Made by a program: the position numbers and the translations under genes
Assembly: GCA_036490795.1 (NCBI GenBank)
Contig: DASXDG010000306.1
Span: 1-5,556, forward strand
Direction: 5' to 3'
DNA: 5,556 nucleotides
From: JAFARZ01 sp036490795
GTDB lineage: Bacteria; Actinomycetota; Actinomycetes; Streptosporangiales; Streptosporangiaceae
Shown here: positions 1-4,581 of the stretch, piece after piece
How positions within the stretch are numbered: position 1 is the stretch's first letter
How the letters are laid out: each line of letters opens with the position of its first letter
Notes under the pieces: model-generated
Told to the model about the DNA's origin: nothing
Seen by the model: only the letters and a program-made list of their open reading frames with translations
The model's database searches: none

Positions 1-192
1 ACGGCCCGGGAGCGCGAGGTGCTGGAGCTGATGGCCGAGGGCCGCTCGAACAGCGCGATCGCGCAGCGGCTGTTCATCACCGAGAAGGCGGTCGGCAAGC
101 ACAGCACGAGCATCTTCGCCAAGCTGGACCTGGCGCCGTCCACCGACGACAACCGCCGGGTGCTCGCCGTGCTGGCCTTCCTGAACTCCTGA
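1..192 (+). CDS. LuxR/NarL-type response regulator, C-terminal DNA-binding domain (5' end outside window)
   Basis: The first 63 codons are open from base 1 to a TGA at 190-192. They encode a LuxR-type four-helix HTH domain: TAREREVLELMAEG is the conserved first helix, RSNSAIAQRLFITEKAVGKH is the scaffold and recognition-helix region, and SIFAKLDL follows. The tail DDNRRVLAVLAFLNS is typical of actinobacterial NarL/FixJ-family response regulators that work with a sensor histidine kinase. I infer that the missing upstream part holds a phospho-receiver domain. The expected role is DNA-binding transcription control in the cytoplasm. The protein ends normally. The next gene on this strand begins 320 bases later behind its own promoter-like elements, so the two need not be cotranscribed. 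The family call is firm. The partner kinase and targets cannot be seen. Confidence 0.93.
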   Translation, partial: TAREREVLELMAEGRSNSAIAQRLFITEKAVGKHSTSIFAKLDLAPSTDDNRRVLAVLAFLNS

Positions 193-206
193 GCCCACCT
201 GCAGCC

Positions 207-243
207 CCTGATACCGGCCGGAGCTCCTGATACTCCCCCATAC
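207..243. promoter_or_regulatory. Phased CCTGATAC direct repeats, possible operator
   Basis: CCTGATAC occurs exactly at 207-214 and again at 226-233, 19 bases apart. A partial copy, CATAC, lies at 239-243, so the ATAC cores start at 211, 230 and 240, roughly two turns and then one turn of the helix. They lie 66-104 bases upstream of the predicted start near 311. Regular spacing of this kind is typical of regulator-binding arrays. The adjacent LuxR-type regulator is a possible binder, but that is inference from position only. Confidence 0.35.
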
Positions 244-275
244 CTCGGAATCCGGGCAGAATCCTCACGCGCCCA

Positions 276-304
276 GTGACTCTCCCGGCCGGCCGGCGTA
301 GCGT
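276..304 (+). promoter_or_regulatory. Candidate promoter with start near 310-312
   Basis: The hexamer GTGACT (276-281, four of six matches to TTGACA) is followed after exactly 17 bases by TAGCGT (299-304, four of six matches to TATAAT and close to the actinomycete TAGRRT form). The predicted start falls at about 310-312, where the folded element at 310-423 begins. The spacer is almost filled by a CCGG palindrome. Transcription from here would give the VWA-like gene a 5' leader of about 200 bases. Confidence 0.4.
285..296. repeat. CCGGCCGGCCGG palindrome inside promoter spacer
   Basis: This perfect 12-base palindrome of three CCGG units lies between the -35 and -10 candidates of the promoter at 276-304. 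A shorter CCGGCCGG occurs at 214-221, directly after the first CCTGATAC copy. A palindrome in this place could be a repressor operator. In a genome this rich in GC it could also arise by chance. Confidence 0.3.
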
Positions 305-309
305 TAAAT

Positions 310-423
310 CGGACCCGGGGGCGATGTCTTCCGAAGAGCCGGTCACACCGAGGGCGCAAGCCGGCCACCCTTGCTGGGCAAGTCCCAGCCGCTGAGGTTC
401 CCTCCCCGACCCTCCCGGGTCCG
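310..423 (+). ncRNA. Potential structured 5' leader, unassigned family
   Basis: Bases 310-321 can pair with 412-423 as a 12-bp stem (CGGACCCGGG with CCCGGGTCCG, then one G-U and one G-C pair), enclosing about 90 bases. Inside are small hairpins: TCTT/AAGA (327-330 with 334-337), CGGT/ACCG (340-343 with 347-350), and GGC/GCC capped by a GCAA tetraloop (353-362). Two mutually exclusive hairpins follow: CTTGC/GCAAG (370-374 with 378-382) and GCTGGG/CCCAGC (373-378 with 384-389). The GCAAG at 356-360 can also pair with 370-374. The outer stem starts at the predicted transcription start. The alternative pairings resemble a switching leader. I match it to no known riboswitch class, and the palindromic CCCGGG cores make part of the stem easy to form by chance. 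Confidence 0.33.
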
Positions 424-469
424 CCAATTTCCGGACCGTCGGTTGTCACCGCGCGGCGAGTCCTACCTG

Positions 470-498
470 CGGACAGTCAGGGCCGCGCGCTCTACGAT
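470..498 (+). promoter_or_regulatory. Alternative promoter close to the VWA-like gene
   Basis: CGGACA (470-475) and TACGAT (493-498) each match the vegetative consensus at four of six positions and are 17 bases apart. The start would lie near 505, leaving a leader of under ten bases that cuts into the GAGG ribosome binding site. This makes it weaker than the pair at 276-304. Both are consensus matches only. Confidence 0.22.
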
Positions 499-502
499 GG
501 TC

Positions 503-506
503 GAGG
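503..506 (+). promoter_or_regulatory. Ribosome binding site of the VWA-like gene
   Basis: GAGG lies six bases upstream of the ATG at 513 and supports that start over the internal Met at residue 24, which would remove the basic n-region of the signal peptide. Confidence 0.6.
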
Positions 507-512
507 CCAGTT

Positions 513-1565
513 ATGCACAGCAATCAGGCGGTTTCCGAAACGCGACGTGGACGACCAGTATGGGGTCGGCTGCTGAGCGTGATGGCGGCTGCCATCGCCG
601 TGGCGGCGACGGCCGCGCCAGCGGCAGCCGACCCCTCCACCGGGCCTACGCCGGGCCTCGGGGTCCGGGTGGTTGGCACCATCGCGGTCGGAACGTCACA
701 CGCCGGCGTTGTCGTCGCGATTCCCGGCTCGGACACGCCGCTGCACGCGAATGCCTTCCGGCTGTGGGAGAACGGACGGCCCAAGGCGATCCGCGTGGAC
801 CCGCTTCCGGCGTCGGCACTGCGTATCGGCGTGGTCGTCGACGCCCCTCCCGGCGATCAGCTTCAGGGTGCGCAGAACGCCGTGGCCGACCTGATGATCG
901 GCTTGCCGGCTGGCGCCGAGGCGGCGGTGGTGGGCACGAGGCCGGCCCACGTCGTCCAGCCACTGACCGGCGACACCGGCTCGGTGGTGCGGGCACTCGC
1001 GGGTGCGACGTTCTCGGGCCCGCGCGATGATGCGTCAGCGCTGTCGCTCGCCGTCCGGGAGGTCGCCAAGGCCCCGGGGCGGCGCGCCGTAGTCCTCATC
1101 ACGACCGGCCCAGTTCCCGCATCGCTGGCGAGCGCGGTGTCTGGCCCGCTTCGTGCCGCAGATGCCAGCCTGTACGTGGCGGCCGTGCCGGAAGTCGCGC
1201 CGTCGTTCGCCCGGCTCGCCAGCACCAGCGGAGGCTGGGCGGTTACCGCGTCATCCGCCCGCTCGCTCTTGCCGGCCGCCGACGCGATCGGCGCCGATCT
1301 TGCTCACCAGTACCGGCTCGCGTACGCCACCTCCTATCCGGCGCTGACCACGACCCGTCTCCGGGTGGCCGTGGCCGAACCGGGGACGACAGCGACCACC
1401 GAAGCGACCGTGCGAGTGCCGACCGCAGGCGCGGGCGGCAGCGGTCATGGCGGCGTGTCTGTGGCCTGGCTGATCGCCGCGGTGCTGCTGCTTGGCCTGA
1501 TCGGCGTGGCCATCCTCGATATGCGACGGCTACGGCGCCAGCCCGGCCGCTCGGTGCGTATCTGA
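513..1565 (+). CDS. Secreted, membrane-anchored VWA-like (VWFA-related) domain protein
   Basis: The 350-residue product has an Arg-rich n-region and an Ala-rich hydrophobic signal peptide, with likely cleavage after AAPAAA near residues 38-39. Residues 48-100 resemble the segment before VWFA-related domains, with FRLWENGRPKAI (82-93) matching the usual 'F-x-x-x-E-D/N-G-K/R-P' pattern. The VWA-like fold spans roughly 101-270: the first strand IGVVVDAPPGD (105-115), an internal DDAS (172-175), then VVLITTGP (193-200). The MIDAS Asp110 is present, but the DxSxS serines are replaced by APPG. Residues 267-290 (YRLAYATSYP...LRVAV) match the family's closing strands. A Gly-rich linker, one membrane helix (about 316-336) and a basic tail follow, so most of the protein lies outside the membrane. 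VPTAG (302-306) recalls a sortase motif. Such domains usually mediate protein-protein contacts. The partner is unknown. It converges on the sortase operon with 24 bases between stops. Confidence 0.82.
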   Translation: MHSNQAVSETRRGRPVWGRLLSVMAAAIAVAATAAPAAADPSTGPTPGLGVRVVGTIAVGTSHAGVVVAIPGSDTPLHANAFRLWENGRPKAIRVDPLPASALRIGVVVDAPPGDQLQGAQNAVADLMIGLPAGAEAAVVGTRPAHVVQPLTGDTGSVVRALAGATFSGPRDDASALSLAVREVAKAPGRRAVVLITTGPVPASLASAVSGPLRAADASLYVAAVPEVAPSFARLASTSGGWAVTASSARSLLPAADAIGADLAHQYRLAYATSYPALTTTRLRVAVAEPGTTATTEATVRVPTAGAGGSGHGGVSVAWLIAAVLLLGLIGVAILDMRRLRRQPGRSVRI

Positions 1566-1578
1566 GATCTCCAGCGAA

Positions 1579-1597
1579 CTGCCTGCCGGTCAGGCGG
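1579..1597. terminator. Hairpin at the convergent gene junction
   Basis: CTGCCTG (1579-1585) pairs with CAGGCGG (1591-1597) around the loop CCGGT, seven pairs including one wobble. It lies between the VWA-like gene and the sortase gene and overlaps the sortase stop codon (1590-1592). A bidirectional terminator is plausible at this site. There is no T tract on either side, so the support is position and stem only. Confidence 0.35.
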
Positions 1598-2210
1598 CCA
1601 GCGTCGCGTAGACCACGATGTTGTCGCGATAGTGGCCGCTGGCATAGTCGAACGTACCGCCACACGTGATGAGGCGCAGCTCACGGCTGAGCGTGGGGAG
1701 GTAGACCGCCTCGGTCGGAAACTTATCCTTCGGATACCGCTTGACTTGCTGCACGCGGAAGACAAGTTTCCGGCCGTCCGCCAGGCCCACCCGCACGATG
1801 TCCCCTGGCCGCAGCGTTTGCAGCTGGTAGAAGACCGCCGGACCGCTCTTCGAGTCCACGTGCCCGAGGATGACCGCGGGGCCGGGCTGCCCCGGCCGGG
1901 GCCCCTGGTCGTACCAGCCGGCCTTGTCCCAGTCGCGCGGGACCTGCAGGCTTCCGTCGGGAAGCCGGCCGAGCCGCACCAAAGGCGTGGACACAGCGAT
2001 CGCGGGTATCCACAACCGCACCGGGAGGGCCGGCTGATCGTACGTGCGGACGGAGTGGAACCCCGCTACGCCGGGCGGCTCGCGCGTCACGTGCCCGCTA
2101 TGAGGAGATGGTGCTGCTGCCGCCGGGCTGCGCCCCTGCGCGCCACACCCCGACGCCAGCAGCCCTGCCAGCGCCACGGCGGCCAGCGGCGCGGCCGGCC
2201 ACCGCCTCAT
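1590..2210 (-). CDS. Class F sortase, predicted lipoprotein
   Basis: The 206-residue product is a cysteine transpeptidase of the sortase fold. In this family the enzyme cuts a surface protein at an LPxTG-like motif and joins it to the cell wall or another protein, outside the membrane. The catalytic residues are visible: His117 in ILGHVDS, Cys183 in LITCGG, and Arg195 in HYRDN. The core runs from about residue 62 (LPVRLWIPAI) to the end. The compact core and the sequence LRLITCGGTFD point to class F rather than A or E. The N-terminus is a hydrophobic stretch ending LLASGC, so Cys22 is a likely lipidation site instead of the more usual transmembrane anchor. A Ser/Pro/Ala/Gly linker follows. 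Its ATG overlaps the stop of the upstream lipoprotein gene (ATGA, 2207-2210). The nearest purine-rich run is about 14 bases upstream, so translation is probably coupled. It is the last gene of the minus-strand operon. Confidence 0.93.
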   Translation of the reverse strand: MRRWPAAPLAAVALAGLLASGCGAQGRSPAAAAPSPHSGHVTREPPGVAGFHSVRTYDQPALPVRLWIPAIAVSTPLVRLGRLPDGSLQVPRDWDKAGWYDQGPRPGQPGPAVILGHVDSKSGPAVFYQLQTLRPGDIVRVGLADGRKLVFRVQQVKRYPKDKFPTEAVYLPTLSRELRLITCGGTFDYASGHYRDNIVVYATLAA

Positions 2211-3520
2211 CGTGTGCGCGCCATCCCCCCACCGCCGGTCTGGGCCCCGCCCTTGGGCAGCCGGGCCGCGATCGTCGGGCCGATCGCGGCGGACAGCACC
2301 TGGGCGACCATGAACATGTGCTGGTAACCGTCGTATATCACGCGGTGTTCTGTCGTGTAGTCACCGCGGGCGTACGCGTCGAGCTGCCGGACGAGCTCAC
2401 TGTCGTGCATGCGGAGCACCACCGCGAGCGCGGGTGCCTTGAGCCGTCCGTCGGTTGATGTGGCCAGGAAGGTGCTCAGATTCCGTTCGAACGCGTGGTA
2501 CTTGGCAATGGCCTTGGCCTTGGCTTGCTGATCCTTGTCCGCGACCGCCGCGGAATAGCTGATCAATGCCTCGATGTGACTGCTCCACACGCTCTCGAAC
2601 TTGGCCCCGCTCTGCGGCCCGAACAGAACGCCGAACGCGGCGGCCAGCTGCGCGGTGTCGGCGTTCACCTGCGCGGCGTCGGCCTTGAACTCCGGACCGC
2701 CTCGAAGGGCGGCTCCCATCGCGTCCACCATAAGCTGCATGTGTTCTCCGAGCAGCTCGCCCAGCGCCGACCGCAGCTGCGTGAGTGGGCTATTGAAGCT
2801 GGCCGGAAGGTCTTTGGTACGACCGCCGACGATCCCCGCGGCGATGACCGTGCCGAGCTGGAACTGGCGCTCGTAGTCCGCCCGCTCGATCCGGTACGCC
2901 GTCGCGTAGTCGCCGGCGCTGTAGGCATCGGTGAACTGCATGAGGTCGTCGAGGTGCGCCCGGAGGCGGGAGCTGATGTCAGCCGTGGCGGTCCCGCCTG
3001 AGGTGAGGTTGTGCAGAAACTGCGCTATCCGCCCGGGAAGAGCGTCGAGCTGGCCGCGGGCGGCGGCTTTCGCGTCCTGGTCATGCTGGCTATCCGCCCG
3101 GGCGTACGCGACCAGCGCGTCCTGCTGCGACTCCCAGAGCCGCCGGAATTCCCCCGCCCGCGCGCTGCCGTAAACCCGGCCGACGAGCGTGGTCAGGTCG
3201 CTGGAGTTGCGGAAAAAGGCGCTGACCGCCGCTTGCGTGAAGTCAGGGTCACCACGCAGCCTGCTTCGGATTACGCGCACGCTCACGAACACGTCCTGGC
3301 CGAAAAGCTCCTCCATCTGCGTGCGCAGCTCGACCGGCTGTTTCTTTGGGTCAAGCGGGGTCAGCTGCATGCTCTGCATCGCCATCGACGGGGTAGACCG
3401 GGAAGCCTGGGGAGACGGCTTGGAGTCCGGTCGAGCCGGGTTGCTGGCCGCACAGCCGCAGGTGCCGAGCACGAGCGCGCTGATCGAGGCCCAGGCCGCG
3501 ACGCGAACGCGCCCGCTCAT
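2207..3520 (-). CDS. Lipoprotein with two copies of a helical domain
   Basis: This is a 437-residue secreted protein of unknown function. The start at 3520 is chosen because GAGGA lies seven bases upstream and the protein then begins with a short basic n-region and a hydrophobic segment ending LGTCGC, a lipoprotein-type signal (Cys21 or Cys23). A longer reading from 3640 adds 40 residues that would bury the signal. A Pro/Ser linker (about 26-60) follows, then two all-helical repeats of about 165 residues (roughly 64-231 and 248-414). They align without large gaps: ELFGQD with ELLGEH, RLWESQQDALVAY with SVWSSHIEALISY, LRAHLDDL with LRMHDSEL, and GDYATAYR with GDYTTEHR. Repeat 2 keeps His260, His315, His372 and His401. 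Repeat 1 has Asp76, Gln132, His189 and Arg218 at these sites. The repeat resembles histidine-containing helical-bundle proteins of Gram-positive bacteria usually annotated as hypothetical. It is coupled to the sortase downstream. Confidence 0.85.
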   Translation of the reverse strand: MSGRVRVAAWASISALVLGTCGCAASNPARPDSKPSPQASRSTPSMAMQSMQLTPLDPKKQPVELRTQMEELFGQDVFVSVRVIRSRLRGDPDFTQAAVSAFFRNSSDLTTLVGRVYGSARAGEFRRLWESQQDALVAYARADSQHDQDAKAAARGQLDALPGRIAQFLHNLTSGGTATADISSRLRAHLDDLMQFTDAYSAGDYATAYRIERADYERQFQLGTVIAAGIVGGRTKDLPASFNSPLTQLRSALGELLGEHMQLMVDAMGAALRGGPEFKADAAQVNADTAQLAAAFGVLFGPQSGAKFESVWSSHIEALISYSAAVADKDQQAKAKAIAKYHAFERNLSTFLATSTDGRLKAPALAVVLRMHDSELVRQLDAYARGDYTTEHRVIYDGYQHMFMVAQVLSAAIGPTIAARLPKGGAQTGGGGMARTR

Positions 3521-3600
3521 CGGGGCGTCCTCGCGCGCTCGGCCCGGACGGGCACCGCTGTGTATCTGGTAACAGTCGCTCGTGTACTCATCAATGTCAT
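3517..3600 (-). CDS. Possible 24-27 codon small ORF bridging two operon genes
   Basis: A short frame runs from ATG at 3600 (or the in-frame ATG at 3591) to TGA at 3517. The first ATG overlaps the TGA of the upstream membrane protein gene (ATGA, 3597-3600). The stop overlaps the ATG of the lipoprotein gene (ATGA, 3517-3520). GGGAGG at 3601-3606 is nine bases before the 3591 ATG, a normal spacing, so 3591 is the more likely start (24 residues). The peptide begins MSTRATVTRY, is rich in Arg, Thr and Ala, and has no membrane segment. It may be a real small protein, a translation relay that carries ribosomes from one gene to the next, or chance. The lipoprotein gene also has its own GAGGA site, so coupling would not be essential. 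Confidence 0.4.
   Translation of the reverse strand: MTLMSTRATVTRYTAVPVRAERARTPR
3528..3532 (-). promoter_or_regulatory. Ribosome binding site of the duplicated-domain lipoprotein
   Basis: GAGGA on the minus strand lies seven bases before the ATG at 3520. It decides this start over the longer frame that opens at 3640. Confidence 0.7.
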
Positions 3601-4181
3601 CCTCCCGGGGCAATGGGTGCAGCCCCGCCGGAGCTCTCACCGGTCGCCGTGCTGAAGTGCGTGACCGGCGGCTGATTCAGCGGCGGTAGCAGCTGCGAGT
3701 AATAGGTAGGGCCGCCGGCCTGTGTCGGGCTGGAGCTGGTATTGGCGCCGACGCTGGGCAGCACGCCCCAGTGACCGACCAGTACGGCCGCGACGACGAT
3801 GCCGGCGGCGGCGATCGCGTAAATCAGGAGTCTGCGACGTCTCGCAAGCGTCGACGCGCGGGCCGGTTCTGGTTCGTGGGTGGGCGGTGAGACTTCGCGG
3901 GCCGGTTCTGGCTCGCGGGCCGGCTCGGGCTCGCGGGTGGGCGGCGAGGCTTGGCTGGCCGGCTCGGGCGCCGAGGCTGGCTCCACAGCCTGCACCGGCT
4001 CCACGGCGGGTGCCGGTTCGGGCTCGCGAATCGGCTCCGGCTCCGGCCCGCTGTCGGCATCGTCCAAGCGCTGGACTGTCACGTGGCGGCCGCGCTGGCG
4101 TTCGGCCTCGGCCAGGATACGAGCGATCTGCTCGGTGGCGCAGGTGAGCGACATGCCGTCGTCGTACAGCACCGCCCACAT
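3597..4181 (-). CDS. Single-pass membrane protein with Pro/Glu repeat region
   Basis: This 194-residue protein belongs to no family I recognise. The start at 4181 has GGAGG nine bases upstream. The open frame continues to 4559, but that extension has no protein-like composition. Residues 1-44 (MWAVLYDDGMSL...IARILAEAER) form a small, probably folded domain ending in a charged helix. Residues 45-110 are a Pro/Glu-rich region containing REPEPA three times and HEPEPA once, with a 19-residue unit starting SPPT at 79 and again at 98. RRRR (114-117) precedes a membrane helix (about 118-137), then a Ser/Thr/Gly/Pro-rich tail of about 57 residues. The positive-inside rule puts the N-terminal domain and the Pro/Glu region in the cytoplasm and the tail outside. 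It is the first gene of the minus-strand operon and could link a cytoplasmic partner to the envelope proteins encoded downstream. That role is inferred from layout alone. Confidence 0.72.
   Translation of the reverse strand: MWAVLYDDGMSLTCATEQIARILAEAERQRGRHVTVQRLDDADSGPEPEPIREPEPAPAVEPVQAVEPASAPEPASQASPPTREPEPAREPEPAREVSPPTHEPEPARASTLARRRRLLIYAIAAAGIVVAAVLVGHWGVLPSVGANTSSSPTQAGGPTYYSQLLPPLNQPPVTHFSTATGESSGGAAPIAPGG
3852..4049 (-). repeat. In-frame repeats encoding the Pro/Glu region
   Basis: The stretch encodes residues 45-110 of the membrane protein. Near-identical 18-base units encode REPEPA (one variant HEPEPA), and a larger 57-base unit beginning with the SPPT codons occurs once fully and once partly. 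Such in-frame repeats expand and contract by slippage, so the length may vary between strains. Confidence 0.7.
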
Positions 4182-4190
4182 CTGGCCCCG

Positions 4191-4195
4191 CCTCC
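4191..4195 (-). promoter_or_regulatory. Ribosome binding site of the Pro/Glu membrane protein
   Basis: GGAGG on the minus strand ends nine bases before the ATG at 4181. It supports this start rather than one further upstream in the same frame. Confidence 0.6.
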
Positions 4196-4329
4196 CCGCC
4201 GCCGCGCACGCTTCAGCCTCTCCGGCGCTCGCCAAGGGCGCATCGCGCGAAACCAGCCATGTGGCTGCGGCACGGTGAGGGCTCGACCGGCCGGTGAGTT
4301 TCGGATAGGCACTATTGCGTTGAACATGG

Positions 4330-4359
4330 ACGATAGGGGACACAGCCTGAGTACGGCAA
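4330..4359 (-). promoter_or_regulatory. Candidate promoter of the membrane protein/lipoprotein/sortase operon
   Basis: Read on the minus strand, TTGCCG (4359-4354) and TATCGT (4335-4330) match the vegetative consensus at four of six positions each with an 18-base spacer. Transcription would begin near 4323, giving a leader of about 140 bases before the ATG at 4181. This is a consensus match only. Confidence 0.35.
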
Positions 4360-4422
4360 CCGAGGTCGCGGCCGGGCGCACGGAAGCAGCATGATCGGCC
4401 GCAGCGTGGAAAGTGCCATGGC

Positions 4423-4581
4423 ATGGCGTTGACCCAGCTTGTCGCCACCCGGCGGCACGATCGCCAGCCGATCCACCGCGGCCGGCGGGGCGGATTTCCT
4501 TGCCGCCGTGGTCTGCCCGACCCGCTCGCCGCGCTGCGGGCCTGGCTGGGAGCCGACACGATGAAGGAGGTACGGGCATGA
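4423..4581 (+). CDS. Possible 52-codon ORF coupled to the deacetylase gene
   Basis: A frame opens with ATG at 4423 and ends with TGA at 4579-4581, overlapping the deacetylase ATG at 4578 as ATGA. The C-terminal third (LPDPLAALRAWLGADTMKEV) reads like a normal amphipathic helix, while the middle is Arg/Gly-rich and less convincing. A weak GGAA lies 11 bases before the start. The deacetylase ribosome binding site sits within its last codons. It could be a small partner protein, the remnant of a larger gene, or a chance frame in GC-rich DNA. I recognise no family. Confidence 0.28.
   Translation: MALTQLVATRRHDRQPIHRGRRGGFPCRRGLPDPLAALRAWLGADTMKEVRA
4564..4570 (+). promoter_or_regulatory. Ribosome binding site of the deacetylase
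   Basis: AAGGAGG, a near-perfect Shine-Dalgarno sequence, ends seven bases before the ATG at 4578. It fixes this start against the in-frame upstream ATG at 4413. Confidence 0.85.

Larger units (their letters stand above)
4182..4422. other. Divergent intergenic region
   Basis: The region holds upstream sequence for the minus-strand operon and for the deacetylase. It contains a promoter-like pair on the minus strand (4330-4359), the 10-base palindrome ACCGGCCGGT (4286-4295), and CGGTGAG as a direct repeat at 4273-4279 and 4292-4298, 19 bases apart. These repeats would lie in the operon's 5' leader. On the plus strand I found no convincing promoter for the deacetylase. TTGACC at 4429-4434 is a good -35 match but has no suitable -10 at normal spacing. 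No protein-coding frame in this stretch looks real. Confidence 0.5.

Noticed and set aside
341..412. Resemblance to the actinobacterial SAM-IV riboswitch (GGTCA, GAG, CAAGCC, TTGCTGG, GCAA in similar order)
   Set aside because: The conserved 3' part ending in GGTGATGACC is missing, the hairpin arrangement differs, and the downstream gene has no link to methionine metabolism.
517..600. Twin-arginine (Tat) signal in the VWA-like protein (TRRGRPV)
   Set aside because: The hydrophobic residues required after the arginine pair are absent, so an ordinary Sec signal is more likely.
371..1030. 219-residue frame overlapping the VWA-like gene
   Set aside because: Arg/Gly-rich composition without any domain. 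The overlapping frame from 513 has a signal peptide, family motifs and membrane anchor.
2207..3640. Longer 477-residue version of the lipoprotein starting at 3640
   Set aside because: It would overlap the upstream gene and place 40 residues before the signal peptide. The ATG at 3520 has a well-spaced GAGGA.
3637..4209. 190-residue antisense/alternate frame over the Pro/Glu gene
   Set aside because: It is an Arg/Ala/Gly-rich shadow of the repeat region and lacks a plausible start site.
3597..4559. Longer 320-residue version of the Pro/Glu membrane protein starting at 4559
   Set aside because: The first 126 residues are an Arg/Pro/Cys-rich low-quality sequence typical of non-coding GC-rich DNA. 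The ATG at 4181 has GGAGG upstream.
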